A stretch of DNA of 64,000 bases from Platismatia glauca (taxonomy: Eukaryota; Ascomycota; Lecanoromycetes; Lecanorales; Parmeliaceae). Positions 1 through 11,496 of the stretch are shown in pieces (position 1 is the first letter of the stretch; each line of letters begins with the position of its first letter). The position numbers and the translations under genes are program-made. A model generated the notes under the pieces. That model searched no databases. It was given only the letters and a program-made list of their open reading frames with translations, and was not told where the DNA came from. Location: contig OY745766.1 of NCBI GenBank assembly GCA_963556305.1, positions 496,001-560,000 on the forward strand, in the 5' to 3' direction.

Positions 1-1600
1 GGAAGGATGCTCCTCGCCTAGTACTCTCTTCCTGATCTCCATTACTTGCACCTCCAGCTCTTCGGCTTCTTTCCACCGTCCTTGACTCCGGTATGTCGAC
101 GCAAGGTTGGCCATGATAGTCAATGTGTCTGGATGCTCCTCGCCTAGTACTCTCTTCCTGATCTCCATTACTTGCACCTTCAGCTCTTCGGCTTCTTTCC
201 ACCGTCCTTGATTCCAGTATGTCGATGCAAGGTTGGCCATGATAGTCAATGTGTCTGGATGCTCCTCGCCTAGTACTCTCTTCCTGATCTCCATTACTTG
301 CACCTTCAGCTCTTCGGCTTCTTTCCACCGTCCTTGATTCCGGTATGTCGACGCAAGGTTGGCCATGATAGTCAATGTGGAAGGATGCTCCTCGCCTAGT
401 ACTCTCTTCCTGATCTCCATTACTTGCACCTTCAGCTCTTCGGCTTCTTTCCACCGTCCTTGACTCCGGTATGTCGACGCAAGGTTGGCCATGATAGTCA
501 ATGTGTCTGGATGCTCCTCGCCTAGTACTCTCTTCCTGATCTCCATTACTTGCACATTCAGCTCTTCGGCTTCTTTCCACCGTCCTTGACTCCGGTATGT
601 CGACGCAAGGTTGGCCATGATAGTCAATGTGTCTGGATGCTCCTGGCCTAGTACTCTCTTCCTGATCTCCATTACTTGCACCTCCAGCTCTTCGGCTTCT
701 TTCCACCGTCCTTGATTCCAGTATGTCGACGCAAGGTTGGCCATGATAGTCAATGTGTCTGGATGCTCCTCGCCTAGTACTCTCTTCCTGATCTCCATTA
801 CTTGCACATCCAGCTCTTCGGCTTCTTTCCACCGTCCTTGACTCTGGTATGTCGACGCAAGGTTGGCCATGATAGTCAATGTGTCTGGATGCTCCTCGCC
901 TAGTACTCTCTTCCTGATCTCCATTACTTGCACATTCAGCTCTTCGGCTTCTTTCCACCGTCCTTGACTCTGGTATGTCGACGCAAGGTTGGCCATGATA
1001 GTCAATGTGGAAGGATGCTCCTCGCCTAGTACTCTCTTCCTGATCTCCATTACTTGCACCTTCAGCTCTTCGGCTTCTTTCCACCGTCCTTGACTCTGGT
1101 ATGTCGACGCAAGGTTGGCCATGATAGTCAATGTGTCTGGATGCTCCTCGCCTAGTATTCTCTTCATGATCTCCATTACTTGCACATCCAGCTCTTCGGC
1201 TTCTTTCCACCGTCCTTGACTCCGGTATGTTGACGCAAGGTTGGCCATGATAGTCAATGTGTCTGGATGCTCCTCGCCTAGTACTCTCTTCCTGATCTCC
1301 ATTACTTGCACATTCAGCTCTTCGGCTTCTTTCCACCGTCCTTGACTCCGGTATGTCGACGCAAGGTTGGCCATGATAGTCAATGTGTCTGGATGCTCCT
1401 CGCCTAGTACTCTCTTCCTGATCTCCATTACTTGCACATTCAGCTCTTCGGCTTCTTTCCACCGTCCTTGACTCCGGTATGTCGACGCAAGGTTGGCCAT
1501 GATAGTCAATGTGTCTGGATGCTCCTGGCCTAGTACTCTCTTCATGACCTCCATTACTTGCACCTGCAGCTCTTCGGCTTCTTTCCACCGTCCTTCATCG
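1..1600 (-). repeat. 126-bp tandem array encoding 42-residue TPR units
   Basis: About 12.6 direct copies with an exact 126-bp period; the block ending ggccatgatagt recurs at 120, 246, 372 and so on to 1506. Each unit translates (minus strand) to a TPR of the form HPDTLTIMANLASTY...QGRWKEAEEL.VQVMEIRKRVLGEE. Copies are nearly identical. Most differences fall on a few codons: HP(D/S)T, Y(R/W/Q)(S/N)QG, EEL(E/K/N/D/Q)V and LG(E/Q)EH. The last unit on the right (about 1507-1600) is degenerate. The exact period keeps the reading frame. Confidence 0.95.
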
Positions 1601-4207
1601 TAGAAGACTTGTCCAATGATACTCTCGATAAAAACTTTCTGATGTTCATCAAACCCCCGAGCCGCCATCTTCAATGCACTTCCTTCCAGTATCTGTGGAA
1701 TTATATGTCGTCGAAAATGAGGTTCACTTGACTCGTTGCTTTGAATACAGACAGCCGTGATGAACAACAGATGCCAAACATCCCACAGCCAATTTTCTTC
1801 ACACTTCATGGCTCTCCATTGAACTAGGCTGTGCATCGTTACAGCCGGCCATTCGCCGTCTACCGGTTGAAGCAAGCTGTAGCGAATCAGGAGATCACGT
1901 GCTGTACGGTAGTTGTAGCTGTCCCATTGATCCTCGTTTAACTCTATCCATGCTTCGATCCATGATGGAAGGATTTCGTTTCCTTCGCCGAAATGCTCTT
2001 TGAGAATAGAAAGCCCTAGACTGGCGAGACGGAGTAATTCCTCTTGGACGACACTCCCACGAAAACGCGCGAAAAATGCAAGCAAACGATACGGGCGGGC
2101 TTTTGGCTCTAGATCCTGGATCCGATCTAAGGTCTTATCCCAGACCGTCCACACGGTTTTATCGACCTCAGATAGACCACGGAAATGATCCCGTTGTAAA
2201 AGGTCGTCCTGGTGTTTGCCATAATCCACCAAATACTGTGCCAGGGCTTTTTCCTGATCAGCTTCGTTTCCAATGTACGCTCCTGCTAAGTCAACTGCAA
2301 GGGCCAAGTACCCAAGACGTCTCACTATATTGTCACAAAGTAGTTGAACACGCGAAGGGACGGAATCGGACTCCCATTGTAGATGGTGAAGAAAAACCGC
2401 TCTCGCTTCCAGGGGGCCCATGATATCCACCTGAAGTTTTTCGCGTTTAGGAAAGAGACGCCATGCCTGGCTGTCCTGGCTGGTGATAATTAAGCTGCCC
2501 CAGCCGGCCTGAGGAAGAACCGTTCTGAGCCCCCAACTAAAGTCATCGGCATTGTCAATCACAATTAACCATTTGTCGTCCGAGCTTTTTCGAGCCTCAA
2601 GAAATCGAAGGACCGCTTGAATAGTTCGATTATCTACCAACTCCGTCCCAGTCGTGGGAGTCGAATCCACATGTAATTGCATTGCATTAGCACATCTTTC
2701 AAAGCTTGAACGGACGGCTTCTGGACTCTTGGCGTCAATCCACAGAACCGGATCATAATTGTCTCTATACTCTTCGATATACTTTAACGCTAGCTGCGTC
2801 TTGCCCGTGCCACCAAGTCCATGGATTAAAAGGGCAAAAGGGCTATCAGTATCATTTCCTCCTGCGTGAAGCTTTTTCTCGAGCGCCGAGGAAAGTTCAT
2901 GCCGGTCTACGTAGGTCGATAAAGTTCTAAGTGGGACGGAGTATCGACCACGAGGACGTGGCGTTGCCCGCTCAAGAGCTTCAGAAAGCTTGTGTAACAC
3001 CGTCTTGTACTCGTCCGCTTTCTTGGAGCCAAACTTGTTCAAGCCGAAGTGATCGACGGCGAGAGCGATGTTCTGAACTGAAGGTCCATCATAAGTTGCA
3101 GAATCTTCTCCTACGCACTGTTTGCTTAAATCAGATCAGGCCTTGTTTCAAGGGGGAGTCACGTACGAGTATATCCCACTGGATGAACCAAAATCTTATG
3201 GAACGGCTTTTGCGAGTTTCGAAAATGTTGACAATTTGCACGCGATCATTGGCAACCGCCACAAAATCTCGGTGTAGGTCCCTGATTGGCACTGAACCAT
3301 AGGCCAGTTCACGAACGATGGATGGGTTAGATCCAATCGGCTGCAGGGCTTTTGCAATTCTTGTACCCCATTTGATGGCCTTAGAACCAACATGGGGCGT
3401 GCCTAAGAAGAGAATGGTATTTGTGTGATCAAGAATATCTGCAAAATCTTCATTTCTGCGTGCCTGTATCAAAGCCTATAAATGTTAGCCTTTCTACCCT
3501 CATCTGCCAGCTCAGCCACGGCCACAGCTACCGAAAACAGTAGGCGTGAAATGCAAAAGAGATGATTTCAGACGAACCTGTTTGATGATCAGGCCTCCGT
3601 AGCTGTGTCCCACGAAAATAAGGTCGCGCTCTCGCTCCTGTGACATATTTTATCAGCCGCTCCGTCCAGATCGAACTAGGATAATGGGCCAACCTCTTCA
3701 GTATTCCGAATATTCATACGAATCCGATGCAACAACCCTTCCCCAAGACTCCAGAGCCTGGTCTGTACCGCATCCCTCTGCCAGTATGAGTCGTGATTGT
3801 AAAAGAAAACTCGAGTGTGTTCAAGAATGGAGGGATGAAGGTCTTGAGGGAGGAAATCGCCAATCCAGGAAATGGTTTCTTTGTTGTCGGTCGCCGCGGA
3901 CTCAGAGGGCCGGGTCCAGGTCGTGTCGGGATTGGATCCCAGGCCGTGAACAAAGATGATGCTACCTCAGCACGTCAGCAGATACTCGATCAAATGGCGG
4001 ATCCGGCTCATACTCCGTCCCACCGCTGCGAGCATGAGCATGAGAACTAAACCCGTCCACACGTACGATGCCGAACTCTGACTTCGGAGCTTGGCCAACT
4101 CGTAAACGCGTGACGATTTTCCTCGTCAATAGATAATAGTAGCCCGCTCTCGAGATCCCAAGAATCACAAGAAACGTGACCAATAATTGAATGAGACTGT
4201 AAACCAT
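1..4207 (-). CDS. NLR-type receptor: TM - lipase-like - NB-ARC - TPR (3' end off window)
   Basis: A fungal nucleotide-binding receptor of the kind used in non-self recognition. Reading the minus strand, an N-terminal hydrophobic helix (about 4130-4207) is followed by an alpha/beta hydrolase module: FVHGLGSNPDTTW near 3945-3975, the nucleophile elbow GHSYGG near 3590-3610, and LFLGTPHVGS near 3395-3420. An NB-ARC module follows, with Walker A HGLGGTGKTQL (about 2790-2830) and Walker B WLIVIDNADDF (about 2535-2575). From about 1600 to the window edge the protein is kinesin-light-chain-type TPR repeats. At least three introns separate the first exons (about 3975-4066, 3642-3690, 3478-3577). The splice site after the TM exon is uncertain because the obvious GTACGT donor gives the wrong phase. 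No stop is seen in the TPR frame up to base 1, so the C-terminus is missing. The lipase-type N-terminal effector is known from SesB-like proteins; any immune or incompatibility role here is inferred. Confidence 0.85.
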
Positions 4208-4599
4208 CGTAGAGTACGTAGACTACCGAAGCTTCCGCGAAGCCGAGTCTTGTGCTGATCCGTTGATATCAGACGACATTAATTGCTTTATCGTCCACTC
4301 AGAGGACAAGAGGATAAGAGAAAGACAGCAAAAATAAGAAGAAGTCGAGAAACCTCTAACAGATGTGTACGAGTAAAACAGTACTAGGAGCATGTTGGAT
4401 CGACCTGGCTGGCGGCTACAATAGTACAGCTGAGATAGGTACCTCATGAGGCTTGGACGTCCGGCTTCACATTCCGCCGCCCGCATTCGTGGCTTAGACA
4501 CCTCACACAACCAAAGCGCAGTACGCAGCATTCTCCACTGCCTTCAAATCAAAGACTTTGGACACCGAAAGAGAGAACATCTCACAACTCATCTGATGA

Positions 4600-5528
4600 A
4601 TGGCAGTCAAAATGGACCCATCACCGTTTCCCCTTCAGCATGCCCTAAACAAGGAGCAATTGCATGACCAGCATGTCATCTTCCAGACACAGACAGCCTC
4701 GAATACACAGATCAGCTACGTCTATGGCCAACCGTCTGTCAGCCTGTTACCCTCCGATGTTCATGGCTTTCTCATCCAAGAACTCCATATGTCAGTGTTA
4801 GACAAATTTTATCTAAGGCTTTGGTGGGTTGGGCGGAAAGATAGCAAGGCTCTTGATCCACTCAACCGCCAAAGGGTTAAAGGCTGGGAAACCGTGCCAA
4901 CCGAGGATCCCAATCTTCATCTGATCCGGTAGCGTAATAAGATTTGTATTCGCGCAGCTGCAATCGGATTTCTGCGCTCTTAATCACACCTCATACAACA
5001 TCGATCGGACTTCATTCTTGCACAGGAAAATCATCTCCTTCCAAGTGAATTGAAATGGATCAAATGGTCCACGTTTATAACACATTTTGCCGGATCGATG
5101 ATGGCCAAGTTGCCCAACGGTATCATTATGGCCAGTTGCGTCTCTCCCGATTGAATTGGGCTGTGCGTACCTTCCAACCTCGAAACGCTCCTAGTGTCTG
5201 GTTTTACAAAATCCCGTATTGGTCTACAGCCATATATCTGGAGAGTGTAATCGGCCCGCTGATATTTATATTTGCGAGTCTTTCGGTCGTTCTCTCATCA
5301 ATGCAAGTAGTACTCTCGGTACCTTCTGAAGGGCTCTGGTCGAATGGGTACAACACAGCCAGTATGCGAGCGATGAAACAAGCTTTCTGGGTGTTTTCAA
5401 TTATGATGTTACTGCTTTCCGGCATAGTATGGACTCTGATTCTTGTAATCCCTGTCAGTGTACTCGTTTGGCAGCTGCAATGGGATTTCAGGAACAGAAG
5501 TCTGCCGAGAAGCAGATCATCTTGCTGA
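4600..5528 (+). pseudogene. Decayed fungal membrane protein (DUF6601-like)
   Basis: Two open stretches that belong to one ancestral protein. The first (4600-4932) ends at TAG 4930-4932; the same frame carries on with recognisable sequence (IRAAAIGFLRS) to a second in-frame stop, TAA 4981-4983. After that, frame changes near 5060-5110 lead into RYHYGQLRLSRLN and two hydrophobic segments (about 5215-5320 and 5385-5480). The short motif RYHYG.LRL.RLN followed by two membrane helices is what I associate with DUF6601-like proteins of filamentous fungi. The family name is from memory and moderately sure; the loss of the reading frame is directly visible. The downstream 5529-6003 shows only short frames that I do not recognise. 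Confidence 0.6.
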
Positions 5529-6003
5529 GGGCACAGATAGCTTCCGGCAGACCGATCATTCCCTATGAAGTTCGATTCAACACAACCAATCAGCTATGTG
5601 CCTACCTCGGTCATCAAGAGATATGGTACGAGTTCTTCTTTTGCGGAAGTCGAGGCTGTCAAGAATGTGCTTGGATCCAGGAATCAGCGCAGGACGAGAT
5701 CATTCGCTGGTGGAGTCACGTCAAGATTGAGAAAGCTATTCAATCCACCCTTTCGTCCACGATTGGTGTGCGGAGAGGTTATCTGTGGTCAGAGTGAATT
5801 TCGTTGTGCTTGCTATTCTTATCGTCGGCTTTGCCATACCTACCGAGTCCGAACGGGAATACTGGCTTTTGCAGCAGCGGTTGCTTCTACATGCTGATCG
5901 ATGTATACGACAGCTCTACAACCCCAGTGTTTTGGATGTCAAATATTCCGAGTCCTACACTGCTTACCATTACCTGGGTATATTTCTAATAGTCAGAGCA
6001 GAT

Positions 6004-6248
6004 TAGCGTTGGTGGAGACGATGTATCGACGAGCGTTGGATGGATACGAGAAAGCATAGGGCCCGGAGCATACATCCACACTCGATACCGTCACCAATTT
6101 GGGCAATCTTTATGCAGATCGGGGCAGACCGGCAGAGGTGGAGACGATATACCTGCGAGCTTTAACGGGTTATAAGAAGCTTAGAGGATCAAGTCATCAA
6201 ATGACGAAGTTGATTAGTCGCAATTTGAGCAGCATTCCAAAGATATGA
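6004..6248 (+). pseudogene. TPR-repeat relic of an NLR-like gene
   Basis: In one frame the sequence reads as two kinesin-light-chain-type TPR units (ETMYRRALDGYEKA, then GPEHTSTLDTVTNLGNLY, then EVETIYLRALTGYKKLRG). The stop TAG at 6057-6059 falls where Leu is expected in the usual KALGPEH sequence. No NB-ARC or other NLR module is visible upstream. The unit type differs from that of the array at 1-1600, so this is not a simple fragment of that gene. It is probably the 3' remnant of another TPR-bearing gene. Confidence 0.6.
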
Positions 6249-7720
6249 GGAGAGTCAGTATCTGTCTAGCCTAAATCTTGTTCGAAGGACCTTCAGCATC
6301 GTGTGCTGCGTCGCGAGGCATGGTTTGAACACGGGGCATAAGGTGCGTTGAAAAATGAGGCCCTGTATCTGCCCAGCTCTTATCATTGCCATCAAATCCA
6401 CAGCGTAGTGCAGCGCCGTAGTGCAAGAATCGAATGGCTGTTGCAGTAGGCTACTGCGGAGGGTTGCCATTGTAGCAGGCTCACTGCCGACATGCTCTAT
6501 AAAGAGGTCGAATCGTAGTCGTCTTGACTGCCCTTGTACCAGGCTCACTCTGGTGCTCCGTATGGTTTGGGAGGTACCGGGGCAGTTCCTTTGATCTCGC
6601 TTACCGTACGAGCCTATGATCCAGCGGTTCCGCATGGTTTGGGATGTGCCCGTGGCGCAATTCCTTTGATCTCGCTTACCCTACGAGCCTTCCTGTACCT
6701 GGCAATGGCGTATGGTTTAGACTTACTGGCAGTGAGTCCGTATGATTTAGGAGTCACCGGGTTGGTGGACAGCTTCTTTTGGCGCTCGCCTGCCCAACGA
6801 GCGAGATGGGGAGGGCGGTACTTATGTCGTTTCGTTTGGGACCTCGTGGCCCTATGCGGGAATGGTGCTGCGTGGACGTTGGCAGACGGCAACCAGAGCC
6901 TGTAATGGTGATGGCGTTCGCCCAGATGTCCAGTCTTGATAGCTGAGTTGCTGGTATCCTGATGGACTGATCAGAGTTGTAGCGATCAAGCAGCAGCGAG
7001 CAGGTAGCTGTTCAGGCTTGGACCGATATCGTACGGTTGACGGAACAATGAAATAGTATTAGGACTGCGACCAGAAAGGCTTTATGGTAGTATGTGACGA
7101 GGATTTCATTGTTAAGGAGGGAACTATCTACCTACTCTCCAGGAGTTGGTATAGAAGTAGAGCAAGAGTGCCAAGGCCCCTGTTGGTTGGCACATGGACA
7201 ACATTGAGTAATTTCGCCTCCCCTGCCTCGCCCTTGCCTCCGCTATCTTGCTCTCCGCTGACTTGCCTCCTTTGCCTCGCTCTCCGCCTACATCTGGATC
7301 TCATTCGCCAATGGAGCTCACCTCTCGCCCCAGGACGATCTTCCCACTGTCTGTCGCGGAAGGCAACTTTGAGTAATTGAGTTGCCATACATGTCACTGA
7401 TTATCAATGGTTTTCGTGTGCAGGGAAGCGAGACTTTTCACACGGTCCACTGGACGTCAGTGTGAGAGGCAACGCAGCAGTAGTCGAGACCCGATGTCAT
7501 ACATTGTAAAACTTCGTAATGCAACCTACTTTATGAGGTAGATCTGGCAGGATAGCATCACTAGTCCGTTCCGAAGCTACCTGGGGTGACAGGCGCGAAA
7601 ACGGTTTACAGGAGTCGGCAAGCTCTAGTCTCCGCGCACAGTACTCCGTACCTTATATGGCAAGTAATGTGCAAGCATGACATTCGAATTTGCCCCACAT
7701 GTCGAACGCTGCTCTCCCTA
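6249..7720. other. Intergenic, degenerate short tandem duplications
   Basis: No supported gene. Around 6562-6720 there are two to three imperfect copies of a 71-79-bp unit containing atggtttggga and ttcctttgatctcgcttacc. Around 7215-7300 there is a C/T-rich stretch of repeated ctcgccttgcctcc-like words. Short frames here have no recognisable domain. Confidence 0.5.
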
Positions 7721-8610
7721 TCACGAGACATATTTGCGGTTTCTGCGTTTCCTTTCTTTGCCGTCAGGACATCCTCGCAATTTCATACAGTATTCCCTAT
7801 TCCTCACCGCACGTTGCCATATCTTCACCCCAGACTCTAGCATGACCACCTGCAACATATTCATGTCAGTGTTTTTCATCGCACTAATCCACCAAGGCCT
7901 CTTCGTCTCGAAGACCCAATGAGGTTTGGTGATAGCGATGCTGAAATCTAGAAGCAGTCTACCCCCGTAATTTCGTGCTCGCACGTCTTGTGGATATACG
8001 CCCAACTTATGCATCTTGAGCAAATCCTTCCGCATCCTGATCAGTTTCTTCTCGTTGAGTGGACGGTCATCTTCTATGAGGTCCTTGACGATTGCGCGGA
8101 ATGGCTGTCTCTTAGACACTGGCAGTTTTGAGTCGTCCTCGGGTCGGTCCCATATATCGACCTCAAAGCGTTGAGCTAGCTCTTCCTCTCTTGCAGCCGG
8201 AATAGTCATATGGCCGTGACAGCGCACAGCGACCTTTCCGTTGACATCGCCTTCTATAAGTTTGCCATAAGCACGACATTCATTGTAGAAAGGATCGGTG
8301 TGAAAGCAAATGGTCTCGATTGGTATTTTCTCTATTTCTTCTTCGCTCATGCTAAATGTAGCAGAGTCCACATCATAGAATTTGAACTGTTGGTGGCATC
8401 AGCCTAGCCTGGACAGGAGCAAGATATTGCATCTACCACTTTCAAGGCATAACGCATACCGTCTATAATGACTTCAAAGACATGCGACTGCCCACTCTGC
8501 TCGTCGTCGCTAAGAAGACGAACAAATTGAATATCGACTGCTCTCTTGGAGAAGGCGTGAAGCTTGGGTCCGTCGCATTGTGGGAGCATCTTGTGGAAAT
8601 TTCTGGACAT
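7721..8610 (-). CDS. FTA2-like kinase-fold protein, copy A
   Basis: Two exons, 8437-8610 and 7721-8386, separated by a 50-bp GTAGAT..CAACAG intron, giving 279 residues. The protein resembles the fungal family annotated as kinetochore Sim4 subunit FTA2, which has a diverged protein-kinase fold. Visible motifs are a beta3-like lysine in RYALKV (K57), a catalytic-loop-like PQDVRARNY (D192, N197) and LLDFS (D205) in place of DFG. There is a conserved PFRAIVKDLIE stretch in the middle. A true kinetochore role is unlikely, because such genes are expanded and dispersable in filamentous fungi; activity is unknown. It diverges from the nuclease-like pseudogene at 9350-10445. The same two-gene arrangement occurs at 32209-35276. 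The reading frame is intact. Confidence 0.75.
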
Positions 8611-9349
8611 AGTGACTGCCGCTTGACCTTCAGTAACGTGCTTATTGGAACTTATGAGAGGAGGATTGATTGACTGACTATGGAGTGGTATCTAGCAACT
8701 TAAACACCATGTGAAGCCTATGCCAAAAATAGTCCTTTGCCTCTGTGAGGGGTAGTCTCATCAGAGTGCTGCATCAGTTCCAACAGGGTTTGACATGATT
8801 GAGAGGGTTTGATATATGTCAAGAATCGGGTGTCGATCCTCGCCGTTCGACCACACGGCCGTAACGGCCATGCGTATAAGGAGACACCAATTACCGACGT
8901 ACCGACGTGCGCGGCAACGGAGCTTCGGGACGCAATACTATTGCACGAGGCGGTGTCCCTAATGAGTCAATCAAATTTCCCAAAATATCTTTCAGCTCAC
9001 GGTGGGATGTACACAGCAGTGTTGCATGAAACACGAGAATGCAAAATACATGTAACTGCAGTCTCAGCCCCTTCCGCTACCTTTCCCCCCTCTTTCCCAC
9101 CAATCTTGAGCACTGTTCGTAATCTTTTGGTTTTTTTCGGCGACCATGGATTGGTGCAGGAGAGAGCCGGATGCCGCTTCTCCTGCCGATGAATCTCTTT
9201 CCGCTTCATCTGAGTGGCACTGCACATAGGCAAGAGTATTGTCCTATATATATTTGACGCATCCGAAAACCTGTGTCATACTCCTTCAAATTTGCCCTGT
9301 GATGTTATTATACTACTTGCTCATCGAGCAACCTCATATCTTCTACCTC
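8611..9349. other. Divergent intergenic region of pair A
   Basis: Separates the kinase-like gene (minus) from the nuclease-like pseudogene (plus). No supported gene. It probably held the shared promoter region and the lost first exon of the plus-strand gene. Confidence 0.45.
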
Positions 9350-10445
9350 TTTAAAAGATACCTGCAAGAAAATATATCCTGGAGTACCTTAGATCCGACA
9401 GTCCGATTGTTTTCCACGTTCACTACCCCCAAGATGACGTTAAGCCAAGCAACAAAGGGCGGAATACCACAAGTCTTGGCTATGCAAAACCGAAGTGCAT
9501 CCTGGAATGGGAGGACTTTGGATTCGATTCTCTGCAGACCATCTACAATGGCCGTTTGCGGAAACTGCTCGACCAGGAAACCAGCAACTTCATAGATCGT
9601 TCCGCTATACCGCATCTTCCCTTCTGTGAGATCCACGATGAAGATTCACTCGAAGCACTTCTCATCAAGTGGACCCAGTCTGTTGTCTCAGATGCTCTGG
9701 ACGTCACCCAAAAGCTCTCAGGAGCCAACCAAGCCCAGGCAAAGATATATATGGTCCGAGGCGGTCAAGCCAACAGAATCGCGGAATGCAAGCCGGACTG
9801 GGCTGGTGTCCTACGGGACAGTACCCTACAGCGAACGAGCAGTATTCTGCCAGGAGACACGAAAGTTGGCTGGAAGTGGTCGAGTCGATACATGCAGGTT
9901 GGTGAAGTCAACACATTCTATCTTGAGAATGATTGGCTTGAGCCTATCAGACAGATTTATACGTACTGCAACAAGTTGTTGTTACACGTATTTGTCCTTT
10001 CTCGCAGGACCACTTGAGGTCTCCGGTCAACACTCAAGATTCCGGAATGTCTTTTCCCAGTCCCAAGAAACGAGCCAGGGCTATCACTTCAAAGTCACCG
10101 AAAAATTCCAAGCAGAACGCATCTGCAGAGGATTTCGAGAAAGGGACCCTGGAGTACAAAGCTATACCTTGAAGCAGCAATGCAAGCGACAATTCTCTCA
10201 CGATTAGCTTGGCCCTGTGGTGGCTTCATATGATGGCATTGGAAAGTTATGAGATTTGCAATTCGTACCCACCGTTAGCCGAAGACATTGGGGCTGAGAC
10301 AGAAAATCCCGGCCTCGCTGTCAGATCTTCTCACACTGGCACTACACGCAGCAGGGACGAAATGTCGGACGAAGGCGATGGGTCGTATGCTTCTCCTGAA
10401 CAGATAACAATGCGCTTGACTCGATCTCACACCAGACGTCATTAA
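9350..10445 (+). pseudogene. PD-(D/E)XK nuclease-like gene, copy A (broken)
   Basis: Paralogue of the gene at 34156-35276. The readable frame starts at about 9350 without an ATG and runs through LEWEDFGFDSLQTIYNG, EIHDEDSLEALLIKW, KPDWAGVL and ILPGDTK to the tail of the first block near 9990. There the frame is lost: the homologous YGYLLTPEELVV region of the other copy is scrambled. Homology resumes in another frame (KGTLEYKAIP) and hits TGA at 10170-10172 exactly where the other copy has Trp (SIPW). It then continues to SLALWWLHMMA and a low-complexity tail ending at 10445. A frameshift plus a nonsense change, the latter TGG to TGA, mark it as a pseudogene. The PD...DTK residues survive. Confidence 0.7.
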
Positions 10446-11496
10446 ACAGACTAGCCCGCCTGTGCTTGAGCATTCACAAACAGCGTCAGCCGAAGATTTA
10501 CGGTATCTTAACGGAGGATCAGGTCGCAATCTCACCGTCACTGTTCATTGGTCTTCTTCACTTCTCCATTCGGATATCTCCTCATGAACACACACACACA
10601 TTTGTGCCCTTCCGGTGCGCTGGATCTTGGACAAAACAGCCCCCCCGGAGCAAATCGTCAAGTCGGATGGGTACCCTAAGTGTACCCCGGATGTCACGCG
10701 GGGGCTTTCATGTATCGAAAGGGACGATATGCGTGGTGCCATTCGAATCCCTTTGGCCGCTTGTAGGCTGAGTTTAGTGGCCATACGCATTTGCACCGAA
10801 GAGTCTGTCCATTCCTGAGCGTGTTGTAAGAATGCAGCAGAAGCTATGCATAGTGGAAAAATCCTCCTCAGCGAAGGCCTTTGAGTGCTTTGGAATTGGA
10901 TATGAAGTCGAGTTATTCCGGTTGATAGCCACGATCTAGAGTAGGCTGACATTCCTGTATGATAGTAGCGATAGTCTTACATATAGAGCACCAATGATGT
11001 AACAGATAGTTAACGCCCGCTGACAGACAATGGTGACAAGTGAAACGGACACTCCCCAAAATAGGTAGCTATGATTTCATTGGTTTATTTGGTGCTTCAT
11101 ACCGTATGCTACATCCGGACTATGCCGGTTCACGCTCGGCGAAGATCGACTCCTGTGCGAACAGTCCCTCATGAGTAGTCTCCTTGAAGCTAATTGTCAG
11201 CAGTGGCTTCGATCGTACGAGACGTAAGGTATTGTGCAGAGAACACATGATGAGAACGGTCGTAAGATATCACATCCCGGCGGACGAACGGCCATGACTA
11301 CCCTATATACAGTATGGATACTCGTCAATTGTTAGGTCTCTTGCTAAACGATCGTAACCTGATCTCATTCCTCTCCTTGCCCTCTGACCTCCAACTTCAT
11401 GTCCCCTCTCTCCTTCCGACCTCAGATCCCGAAAAAACACTTCTGAATTTTCATCCATGAAATCTCAATTCGCTTGTAGAGGTAGAGATTTGGGCA
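10446..11496. other. Intergenic, no gene seen
   Basis: Between the nuclease-like pseudogene and the 3' end of the lectin-like gene. Contains a short (CA)n run near 10589-10600. Short frames on both strands show no recognisable domain. Confidence 0.5.

Noticed and set aside
1..1600. Regular repeat array that might suggest CRISPR or a minisatellite
   Set aside because: The 126-bp units have no spacers, keep one open frame throughout and encode TPRs of a eukaryotic receptor.
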